NCBI GenBank assembly: GCA_050015815.1
Contig: JBEKAR010000085.1
Span: 1 to 7,283 of the forward strand
DNA length: 7,283 nucleotides
Reading direction: 5' to 3'
Origin: JAJRAL01 sp050015815
Lineage (GTDB): Archaea; Thermoplasmatota; Thermoplasmata; Methanomassiliicoccales; UBA472
Shown: one piece after another, positions 1-5,665 of the stretch
Numbering within the stretch: position 1 is the stretch's first letter
Layout: each line of letters begins with the position of its first letter
Notes under the pieces: generated by a model
The model's database searches: none
The model's input: only the letters and a program-made list of their open reading frames with translations
Told to the model about the DNA's origin: nothing
Position numbers and translations under genes: made by a program

Positions 1-878
1 TGCTCGAGGGCGCGTGTCAGGTCGCAGGCCTGAAGGCGGTCAAATGCAGCAGCGTCGATGTCGATGAGCAGCTGAGGCTGATGAAGGAGCGAGGCACGAC
101 GATGATGATCGGCCTGACCTCGTTCATTCACCGGCTTACCGTGCTCGCCATGGACAAAGTCGATCTCCGTTCGTTCGGCATCAAGGCGCTGATCCTATCC
201 GCCGAACCGCTCCCTGAGGTGATGAGGCGCGAGCTCGAGGACGCTTGGGGCTGCAAGGCGCTGAGCCAGTACGGGATGACGGAGATGGGGTTGGCGACGA
301 CCATAGAGTGCGAGGAGCAGGACGGGCTGCACATCAATGAGGCGGGGTTCCTCGCTGAGGTCATCGACCCGGAGACGGGCGAGCACGTCGGTGAGAGGAA
401 GGATGGAGAGCTGATCTGGACTAGCCTGAAGTTCGAGGGCTCGCCGCTCCTGAGGTACAGGTCCTACGACATCTCTTTTCCGATCGAACCGCCCTGTGCC
501 TGCGGGTTCGCCGCATCCGGAAAAATCGGTAAGATCAAGGGACGCCTCGACATGCAGACGAAGGTCGGATTCGGCGAGAAGATCTTCCCCGGACTGTTCG
601 ATGAGGCGGTGCTGGGAGTGAGCGGCGTCCTGGGCTACCACCTGACCATCGAGAAGGAGGGCTACCACGACAAGCTGACCTTCTCGGTCGAGTACAAGGG
701 CGACGCGAAGGAGGGCGAGAAGGGCGTCGAAGAGGCGCTTCACGCGCTCGACGAGATAAAGTCCGGTTTCGAGAACGACCTCCTCTCGCCTATCGAGGTC
801 AATATCCTGCCGCCGGACCAGAAGGGCTGGATACCGAAGACGCGAACAATCGAGGACAAGCGCAGTCAGTACTCGTGA
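1..878 (+). CDS. PaaK/coenzyme F390 synthetase-like adenylate-forming CoA ligase, 3' part
   Basis: Partial gene whose 5' end lies outside the window; the frame is open from base 3, so the ATG at 81 is internal. The visible 291 residues match the C-terminal two thirds of the phenylacetate-CoA ligase/F390 synthetase family, which activates a carboxylate with ATP before transfer to a thiol. The adenylate-binding motif YGMTE is at 270-284, preceded by LSAEPLPE, and a GRLD motif of the hinge to the C-terminal lid lies near 541-552. A cysteine at 309-311, a histidine at 330-332 and a PCACG cluster at 489-506 resemble the Cys/His set that many PaaK-like enzymes carry, possibly a zinc site (inference). 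The sequence after GRLD departs from the classical PaaK SDDM form, and the style recalls the DVU_1553-type subgroup. The substrate cannot be told: phenylacetate, another aryl or acyl acid, or F420 are all possible. It is followed after 64 bp by pdxT with no evident functional link. Confidence 0.8.
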   Translation, partial: LEGACQVAGLKAVKCSSVDVDEQLRLMKERGTTMMIGLTSFIHRLTVLAMDKVDLRSFGIKALILSAEPLPEVMRRELEDAWGCKALSQYGMTEMGLATTIECEEQDGLHINEAGFLAEVIDPETGEHVGERKDGELIWTSLKFEGSPLLRYRSYDISFPIEPPCACGFAASGKIGKIKGRLDMQTKVGFGEKIFPGLFDEAVLGVSGVLGYHLTIEKEGYHDKLTFSVEYKGDAKEGEKGVEEALHALDEIKSGFENDLLSPIEVNILPPDQKGWIPKTRTIEDKRSQYS

Positions 879-929
879 TCAGCCGTTCGGGCGAGGGGTC
901 TGAAGATAAAGCATTTCTACGGGTTCACT

Positions 930-938
930 GGTGAGGAG
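930..938 (+). promoter_or_regulatory. Shine-Dalgarno sequence that sets the pdxT start
   Basis: GGTGAGGAG ends four bases before the ATG at 943 and fits the anti-SD end of archaeal 16S rRNA. It contains the in-frame GTG at 931, so that GTG is better read as part of the ribosome-binding site than as the start. A weak A/T-rich stretch, AGATAAAG at 904-911, could be box A for pdxT. It is unremarkable, and read-through from the CoA ligase gene is equally possible. Confidence 0.6.
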
Positions 939-942
939 TCCG

Positions 943-1533
943 ATGAAAGTCGGCGTCATCTCTGTCCAGGGAGCGTTCCCCGAGCACATCTCCGCCACCG
1001 ATATGGCGATGACGTCCCTGGGAATCGAGGGAAGCGCCTTCGCGGTGAGGAAGGGGCCAGAGCTGGAGGGCGTCGACGCGGTGGTCCTTCCCGGCGGAGA
1101 GAGCACGACCATCTCGCGTCTTCTCGTCCGCTTCGGCATCCATGATCGTCTGGTTGAGATGGCGCGGAACGGCACCCCGATAATGGGCACCTGCGCCGGC
1201 CTGGTCCTGATGGCCAAGGAAGGAGACGATGAGGTCGCGAGGACAGGCACCAAGCTCCTCGGCCTGATGGATATGGCGGTGGACAGGAATGCGTTCGGGA
1301 GGCAAAGGGAATCGTTCGAGGCGCCTCTCGACGTGAAGAGCTTCGATTCGCCTTTCCCTGGCGTCTTCATCCGTGCGCCAGTGATCCGAAGGGTCTGGAA
1401 CGGCTGCGAGGAACTGGCCCGTCACGGCGGTGATATAGTGATGGCACGGCAGGGAAACATGCTCGCTCTATCATTCCACCCAGAGCTCTCCGGAGACCTG
1501 AGGGTCCACCAGATGCTCCTCAGAATGGCATGA
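943..1533 (+). CDS. pdxT: Pyridoxal 5'-phosphate synthase glutaminase subunit PdxT
   Basis: PdxT is a class I glutamine amidotransferase that hydrolyses glutamine and channels ammonia to PdxS, which makes PLP from ribose 5-phosphate and glyceraldehyde 3-phosphate in the DXP-independent pathway. The 196-residue product has the usual family length. Family signatures in order: VQGAFPEH near residues 8-15, LPGGESTT at 49-56, the nucleophile elbow GTCAG with catalytic Cys84, RNAFGRQ at 115-121, FIRAPVI at 142-148, and the catalytic His179 and Glu181 in SFHPEL. I chose the ATG at 943 over the GTG at 931 because the N-terminal MKVGVISVQG then aligns with the family start and a good SD lies just upstream. 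All three catalytic residues are present, so the enzyme should be active. pdxS is not in the window. The stop is only 9 bp from the stop of the convergent GGGP synthase gene. Confidence 0.96.
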   Translation: MKVGVISVQGAFPEHISATDMAMTSLGIEGSAFAVRKGPELEGVDAVVLPGGESTTISRLLVRFGIHDRLVEMARNGTPIMGTCAGLVLMAKEGDDEVARTGTKLLGLMDMAVDRNAFGRQRESFEAPLDVKSFDSPFPGVFIRAPVIRRVWNGCEELARHGGDIVMARQGNMLALSFHPELSGDLRVHQMLLRMA

Positions 1534-1542
1534 GGCCGGAGC

Positions 1543-2280
1543 TCATTCCCTGAGAGCTTTGACGATCGATTTCAGGCACTTCTCGAACTGACCGTTCTCG
1601 ACGATCGTCCCGGTGACGATGATGTCCGCGCCCGCCTTCTTGAGCCGCGCGGCCTGGGTCGGCGTCCTGATGCCTCCGCCGACGATGACCGGAATCCTCA
1701 GGTTCTTCTTCACGGCGGCAATCATCTCCGCGGGCACCGGCTCTGGCGCCCCGCTCCCCGCCTCGTAGTAGACGAACTCCATGCCCATGTACTGGGCCGC
1801 CAGGCCATAGGCGACGGCGCAGGGCAGGTCGCCACGCTTTATGACGTCGGCCTCGCCGACCTCGCCCACCTTCATTCCTGGCTCGACAATGAGGTAGCCC
1901 ATGGAGATGGTCTCGATGCCGAGCTTGCTGATGAATGGAGAAGCGGCGACCTGCTCTCCGATGAGGAGCTTTCGATTCCGCGAGTTCAACATGCTCATGA
2001 AGTAGATGGCGTCGGAGTATCGGGAGATAGCGTGCGCGCCGGAGGGGAAGTAGATCACCGGAATCTTGACACTCCGCTTGATCGCCAGCACCGTCTGGTC
2101 GAGGTTCTCCTGGTTGACGCCCGTGGAGCCGCCGACCATTATGGCATCGGTCCCGGCCTTCTCGGCGATGGAGGCTATGTGGGCCGCCCTCTCGCTTGGC
2201 TGGTTGGCCGGATCTATGAGGGTCATGTGTAGGGTGCGGCGTCCCTTCAACATCTCCATGATGTGGTCCTTGACTCTCAT
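1543..2280 (-). CDS. Geranylgeranylglyceryl phosphate synthase (GGGP synthase)
   Basis: This TIM-barrel prenyltransferase joins geranylgeranyl diphosphate to sn-glycerol 1-phosphate, the first committed step of archaeal ether-lipid synthesis (EC 2.5.1.41). The 245-residue length is typical. Visible motifs are HMTLIDPAN at residues 18-26 with the Mg-binding Asp23, VGGSTGV at 49-55, YFPSG at 77-81, YYEAGSGAP at 171-179 with Glu173, the phosphate-binding GGGIRTPTQA at 201-210, and TGTIVENG at 223-230. The long form with a YYEAGSGAP motif points to the archaeal group II type rather than bacterial PcrB heptaprenylglyceryl phosphate synthases. It is the second gene of a two-gene operon: its ATG overlaps the stop of the upstream UbiA gene in an ATGA arrangement and has a perfect SD, so coupled translation is likely. 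No key residue appears to be missing. Confidence 0.95.
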   Translation of the reverse strand: MRVKDHIMEMLKGRRTLHMTLIDPANQPSERAAHIASIAEKAGTDAIMVGGSTGVNQENLDQTVLAIKRSVKIPVIYFPSGAHAISRYSDAIYFMSMLNSRNRKLLIGEQVAASPFISKLGIETISMGYLIVEPGMKVGEVGEADVIKRGDLPCAVAYGLAAQYMGMEFVYYEAGSGAPEPVPAEMIAAVKKNLRIPVIVGGGIRTPTQAARLKKAGADIIVTGTIVENGQFEKCLKSIVKALRE

Positions 2281-3092
2281 GTGAGACCTCCGACGAGGAA
2301 CGCGATCAAGGCGACGAGCATGCCATACTTGGCCCAGGTCTGGCCCCTCTTCGGGTTCTGGAAATGAACTATGGATGCGTATATAAAGATTGCATCCGCG
2401 ACTGCAACTGGCACCAGGTAGGGCCAGTTGAACACGCCGATGAGGTATGGCTCGGGCGAGAGTGCGACCGCGGCCAAGAACGCGACGCTGCCCACGAAGC
2501 CCGCGTGCTTCTTGCCTATCCTCTTTGGCAAGGTCACGCGATCAAAGTCCGCTTTCATGTCCTCGATGTCCTTCACGACCTCCCTGCCGAGGGTCGCGAG
2601 GAACGCCATCGCGGCGATGGCAATCGTGCGGTCCACGCCGCCGACGACGCTGCCGCCGAGCAGGAAGAGGGCGGCCGTCAGCCAGGATATGGACAGGTTG
2701 CCGGCCAGGCCCATCTTCTTGGTGTAGAATTCGTACGCCAGCATGATCGCGATCGCGGAGATGACGATCAGGATCGACCAGAAGTCGAGGAGGAGCGAGA
2801 GCAGGAATGATATGACGAAGGCACCGGCCGAGAGGCGCAACGCCGTCTTCGCCCTCATCCGTCCAGATGGTATCGGTCGCTCGGGGTGCGCGAAACGGTC
2901 GACCTCGCGGTCGAGGTAGTCGTTCAGAGAATTGCCGCCGGCGACGAAGGCGAACACCACGCCCGCCGCTATCGCGACCTGCGGCCAGTGGTCGAGCAGG
3001 CCGGTCCCAGCCGCGATGATAGCGGCGCTAAGCAGGCCCAACACGGCAATCCCGCAGTTGCCAAAGCGGAATATCTGGGCGAATCGGTTCAC
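2277..3092 (-). CDS. UbiA-family prenyltransferase, probable digeranylgeranylglyceryl phosphate synthase
   Basis: This integral membrane prenyltransferase probably adds the second geranylgeranyl chain to GGGP, giving DGGGP (EC 2.5.1.42). The 271-residue protein is almost entirely hydrophobic helices, about eight or nine by eye. It has both aspartate-rich diphosphate/Mg motifs of the UbiA superfamily: NDYLDREVD at residues 57-65, followed by HPERPIPSGR at 69-78, and DIEDMKAD at 175-182, followed by LPKRIGKKHAG. The GTG at 3092 is the start, since the family N-terminus (a short charged segment, then the first helix) begins there; no SD is visible before it. The UbiA family also includes menaquinone, heme and chlorophyll enzymes. 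The DGGGP assignment leans on the operon with GGGP synthase, which supplies the substrate, and on the archaeal form of the sequence. A perfect inverted repeat covers the start region and may regulate both genes. Confidence 0.88.
   Translation of the reverse strand: MNRFAQIFRFGNCGIAVLGLLSAAIIAAGTGLLDHWPQVAIAAGVVFAFVAGGNSLNDYLDREVDRFAHPERPIPSGRMRAKTALRLSAGAFVISFLLSLLLDFWSILIVISAIAIMLAYEFYTKKMGLAGNLSISWLTAALFLLGGSVVGGVDRTIAIAAMAFLATLGREVVKDIEDMKADFDRVTLPKRIGKKHAGFVGSVAFLAAVALSPEPYLIGVFNWPYLVPVAVADAIFIYASIVHFQNPKRGQTWAKYGMLVALIAFLVGGLT
2286..2291 (-). promoter_or_regulatory. Perfect Shine-Dalgarno site for GGGP synthase
   Basis: On the minus strand GGAGGT stands five bases before the ATG at 2280, inside the last codons of the UbiA gene. 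Together with the ATGA stop/start overlap it confirms the 2280 start and suggests translational coupling between the two lipid genes. Confidence 0.8.
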
Positions 3093-3114
3093 GACGGAAA
3101 ATCCCGTTCCGTCG
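3092..3114. repeat. Perfect 8-bp inverted repeat at the UbiA/GGGP synthase operon start
   Basis: CGACGGAA at 3092-3099 is mirrored exactly by TTCCGTCG at 3107-3114, with a 7-base spacer. The dyad begins on the first base of the GTG start of the UbiA gene and abuts the weak A/T-rich box A candidate AAAAGCTAAAG (minus strand, 3125-3115). If transcription begins close to the start codon, as that spacing suggests, the dyad covers the initiation site and would suit a repressor. If the transcript begins further upstream it could form a hairpin touching the start codon. The function is inferred; only the symmetry is seen. Confidence 0.55.
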
Positions 3115-3157
3115 CTTTAGCTTTTGCCTGGATGCTCCCTGGCCGCGGCACAAGGCG

Positions 3158-3163
3158 TAAATA
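3158..3163 (+). promoter_or_regulatory. Box A (TATA-like) element for the site-2 protease gene
   Basis: TAAATA in an otherwise GC-rich stretch ends 33 bp before the TTG start at 3197. That spacing puts the expected transcription start near 3185-3190, leaving a leader of roughly ten bases. Confidence 0.5.
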
Positions 3164-3184
3164 GCGGCCCCCCTTGATAGGGGC

Positions 3185-3190
3185 GAGGGT
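3185..3190 (+). promoter_or_regulatory. Shine-Dalgarno sequence supporting a TTG start
   Basis: GAGGGT lies six bases before the TTG at 3197. An in-frame TAA at 3158-3160 closes the frame upstream and no ATG or GTG occurs between, so the TTG is the only upstream candidate that includes the full N-terminal domain. Confidence 0.55.
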
Positions 3191-3196
3191 ATCTGG

Positions 3197-4651
3197 TTGG
3201 ATCAAGCCGCCGAGATAGAGCTCGTGCGTTCCATCGTCGCGAAGCACTTCGCCGTCTCCGACGTGAAGATCAGCCAGGACGCCGTCCAGGTCTTCATCAC
3301 GCCCGACTTGTCCCGGCTTGACGCCGAGTTCGAATCGCTTCGCAAGGAGATGTCAGCGAAGGGCTACATCCCTATCCTGGAACGCAAGAAAGGCCAGTAC
3401 AACGAGTGGGAGTTCCTCGTCGCGGTCATCCGCAAGCCCGCGCTGGGACCGGGGCGCAACTGGATCAACATCACCCTACTGATCCTGACGCTGGCCACAA
3501 CGATCTTCGCCGGGGCGGTCCTTTGGGCATCCTACGAGAACAGCGCGACGCTCTTCACCGTCGACAACCTCGTCTTCGGCACGCTGTTCTTCGCCGTTCC
3601 TCTGATGACGATCCTTGGCGTACACGAGCTCGCCCATTACCTGACCTCGAAGCGCTACGGCATCGATGCCTCGCTTCCCTACTTCATCCCCTCGATTCCC
3701 CCGCTCGGCACCTTCGGCGCCTTCATCTCGATCAGGGAGCCGATGCCGAACAAGAAGGCCCTGATCGACATCGGCATGGCGGGACCTCTCGCCGGAATCC
3801 TCGTTTCCATACCCATTGCGATCCTCGGCCTGATACTCAACGCCCAAGGGCCGGTGAACATCAACGCCCCGACCGGTGGCTCCGTCCTCGTCAACTTCCC
3901 GTTCTTCTACGACCTGCTCGCGTACCTCGTGCCGCAGCCCGCGGGTCTGGTCGCGTTCCATCCGTTGGCCTTCGCAGCCTGGGTCGGCTTCTTCGTCACG
4001 GCGATCAACCTACTGCCTGCCGGTCAGCTCGACGGCGGCCACGTCGCCCGGGGTCTCCTCGGGGACGGCGCGAAGTACCTAAGCCTCGTGGTCGTCGCCA
4101 TCCTCATCTTCCTCGGTGTGTTCTATGGCTACATCGGCTGGTTGTTCTTTGCCTTCCTGATAATCTTCATCGGGATGCGTCACCCGGCCCCCCTCAACGA
4201 CGTCACCCGCCTCGACAGGAGGCGTATCGCCGTGGGGGTTCTAGGGCTGGTGCTCTTAGTCGGCACGTTCGTCCCGGTGCCGCTCGAGCAGGTCCCGGTC
4301 ACCTATACCTTCCAAACGAGCCTGGAAGGTTCGAACCAGACCGTGGTCGCCGCCGGGGTGCAGGCGTACTTCAACATGACGATCAACAACACCGGGACCG
4401 TCGGCAATCAGGTCAGGACGAACGTCGTGAACACACCCGCTGGTATGAACGCACTGCTCTATCCGAGCAACGGCACTTCAGCGAACGCGACGAACACCCT
4501 GATGGTCAACGTTCCCTACGACAGGTCGGCGAGGATTACGCTCCTCGTGGTCGTCTCGAACCTCACCGCCCCGGGCGTGAAGGTCTTCCAGCTCGAGTCT
4601 CACTCTAACGACACGAGCGCATCGCGGCAATTCACAGTGACGATCACTTGA
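3197..4651 (+). CDS. Site-2 protease family (M50) intramembrane zinc metalloprotease with extracytoplasmic tail
   Basis: This intramembrane metalloprotease cleaves membrane-spanning segments of unknown target proteins. Its 484 residues fall into three parts. Residues 1-85 form a soluble, charged N-terminal domain like that of archaeal and EGY-type site-2 proteases. The membrane core runs from about 88 to 361, with zinc ligands His143 and His147 and catalytic Glu144 in HELAH, and the third zinc ligand Asp279 in NLLPAGQLDGG (271-281). I count about seven membrane segments, which would place the N-terminus in the cytoplasm and the tail outside. Residues 362-484 form a beta-rich, Asn/Thr-rich tail with seven N-X-S/T sequons, plausibly a CARDB- or Ig-like domain. 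The TTG start is the only candidate that fits. The gene is divergent from the lipid operon and its stop overlaps the convergent methyltransferase gene by 8 bp. All catalytic residues are present. Substrate and regulation cannot be read from the sequence. Confidence 0.92.
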   Translation: MDQAAEIELVRSIVAKHFAVSDVKISQDAVQVFITPDLSRLDAEFESLRKEMSAKGYIPILERKKGQYNEWEFLVAVIRKPALGPGRNWINITLLILTLATTIFAGAVLWASYENSATLFTVDNLVFGTLFFAVPLMTILGVHELAHYLTSKRYGIDASLPYFIPSIPPLGTFGAFISIREPMPNKKALIDIGMAGPLAGILVSIPIAILGLILNAQGPVNINAPTGGSVLVNFPFFYDLLAYLVPQPAGLVAFHPLAFAAWVGFFVTAINLLPAGQLDGGHVARGLLGDGAKYLSLVVVAILIFLGVFYGYIGWLFFAFLIIFIGMRHPAPLNDVTRLDRRRIAVGVLGLVLLVGTFVPVPLEQVPVTYTFQTSLEGSNQTVVAAGVQAYFNMTINNTGTVGNQVRTNVVNTPAGMNALLYPSNGTSANATNTLMVNVPYDRSARITLLVVVSNLTAPGVKVFQLESHSNDTSASRQFTVTIT

Positions 4652-5633
4652 GGACGCAGTAGTGGCGGGTCAAGGACCGGTGCACCCTCTGCTCATGATG
4701 CTCGATTACGTGGAACGACTGGTCGCACTCCCACGGCAGGACGATCGCGGCCGAGCCGTCGGGACGGAGCGCTCCACGTATCGATTGAATCGCCCGCAGA
4801 TGCAGCTCTCTCATCGGCTCCTTCATCGTGCTCGCGGACCTTCCGTACGGCGGATCCGTCGCCACCGCGTCGACTCTTCCGAACGTATCCAGGATCTCGC
4901 CGATGTCGACCCTTTCCAGCCTCTCCGGCGCTGTTCCGAAGTGCCTCATGTTAAGCGCGCATCCGTCGAGCATCTCCTGCGACAGGTCCGAACCGAGTGA
5001 CCTGGCGCCAATCAACGCGGCCTCGATGAGAATCCCGCCGGTGCCGCAGAATGGGTCAAGGAGCGATTGCCCTTCCCTGACCCTGGTCAAGTTGACGAGC
5101 GCCCTTGCATAGCGGGGGTGCAGTGAGATCGGGGAGAAGAAAGGCCGGCTCCGCACATGCCTTTCATCGTACTTCGCTCGGTCGATCACCGCCTTCTCCA
5201 GATAGAAATGGATCCGGTCTGATAGCAGGATGCGCACCTTCACGTCGGCCGCGGTCAGGTCGACCTTGCGCCCTCTTGCGAGCAGATTCGCTGCCGTTCT
5301 CGACGCTTCCTTCGACTGCTCTGGGCTGGCCGCCGTTCCGAACCTCTTGGCTCTCACGGAGATCGTCCCTTCCGGCAAAGACAGGGACTGGAGGAAAGGG
5401 TTCAATGATTCTGACGATGTCGAGCCGAGATAGGAGCCAACGCGGTGGGTAAGGGCCAGTCTGTCGGTGACTGCATCCAGCGACGATGGCGCGAGCTTAG
5501 CTACGAGGTATCCCGGACCCTCCGTGACGATGTCGTGCTCGACGCGTTCTGCCTCGAGGCATGCCACGACCTCTGCGCCAGGCAGGGTCGGGTGCTCGCC
5601 GGAGAGCTCGAACAGGTATCGACGGAGGCTCAT
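4644..5633 (-). CDS. tRNA (guanine(10)-N2)-dimethyltransferase, THUMP domain type (Trm-G10/Trm11 family)
   Basis: This enzyme methylates N2 of guanosine 10 in tRNA using S-adenosylmethionine; in archaea it commonly makes dimethylguanosine (EC 2.1.1.213). The 329-residue product has an N-terminal ferredoxin-like/THUMP region (about 1-150) that binds the tRNA acceptor arm, then a Rossmann methyltransferase domain. That domain shows SAM motif I DPFCGTGG at 193-200, an acidic loop GSDLS at 214-218, and catalytic motif IV TDPPYGRS at 259-266, which marks an exocyclic-amine N-methyltransferase. The RSRPFFSP linker (161-168) and the C-terminal HRSLTR are also typical of the family. The start at 5633 has no SD but sits about 27 bp from a box A, which suits a leaderless message. 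The gene follows radA by 32 bp on the same strand. Its 3' end overlaps the convergent protease gene by 8 bp. Confidence 0.92.
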   Translation of the reverse strand: MSLRRYLFELSGEHPTLPGAEVVACLEAERVEHDIVTEGPGYLVAKLAPSSLDAVTDRLALTHRVGSYLGSTSSESLNPFLQSLSLPEGTISVRAKRFGTAASPEQSKEASRTAANLLARGRKVDLTAADVKVRILLSDRIHFYLEKAVIDRAKYDERHVRSRPFFSPISLHPRYARALVNLTRVREGQSLLDPFCGTGGILIEAALIGARSLGSDLSQEMLDGCALNMRHFGTAPERLERVDIGEILDTFGRVDAVATDPPYGRSASTMKEPMRELHLRAIQSIRGALRPDGSAAIVLPWECDQSFHVIEHHEQRVHRSLTRHYCVLK

Positions 5634-5654
5634 CCAGCGAGGTTAGGCGTCGGT

Positions 5655-5664
5655 GGATAATAAG
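5655..5664 (-). promoter_or_regulatory. Box A element for the tRNA G10 methyltransferase
   Basis: On the minus strand CTTATTATCC lies in the 32-bp gap after the radA stop. Its centre is about 27 bp before the ATG at 5633, which predicts transcription beginning at or next to the A of the ATG. No SD is present, which agrees with a leaderless transcript separate from radA. Read-through from radA remains possible. Confidence 0.5.
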
Positions 5665-5665
5665 C

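Noticed and set aside
54..65. Tandem GTCGAT repeat
   Set aside because: Two copies only, within the coding frame of the CoA ligase (Val-Asp-Val-Asp); codon preference explains it.
195..743. 182-codon minus-strand frame opposite the CoA ligase
   Set aside because: Antisense shadow of a recognisable enzyme; Leu/Arg/Asp-rich with no motif of its own.
931..942. GTG at 931 as the pdxT start
   Set aside because: It lies inside the ribosome-binding sequence, and the family N-terminus begins at the ATG at 943.
1534..1542. Terminator between pdxT and GGGP synthase
   Set aside because: The nine bases contain no T-run on either strand and no stem; nothing supports a terminator.
2364..2810. 148-codon plus-strand frame opposite the UbiA gene
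   Set aside because: Antisense shadow; composition is charged and repetitive, without domains, and the UbiA reading is unambiguous.
3406..4608. 400-codon open frame on the plus strand within the protease gene
   Set aside because: It is rich in Arg, Pro, His and Gly with no recognisable domain, as expected of an out-of-frame reading of GC-rich coding DNA; the overlapping frame has all the site-2 protease motifs.
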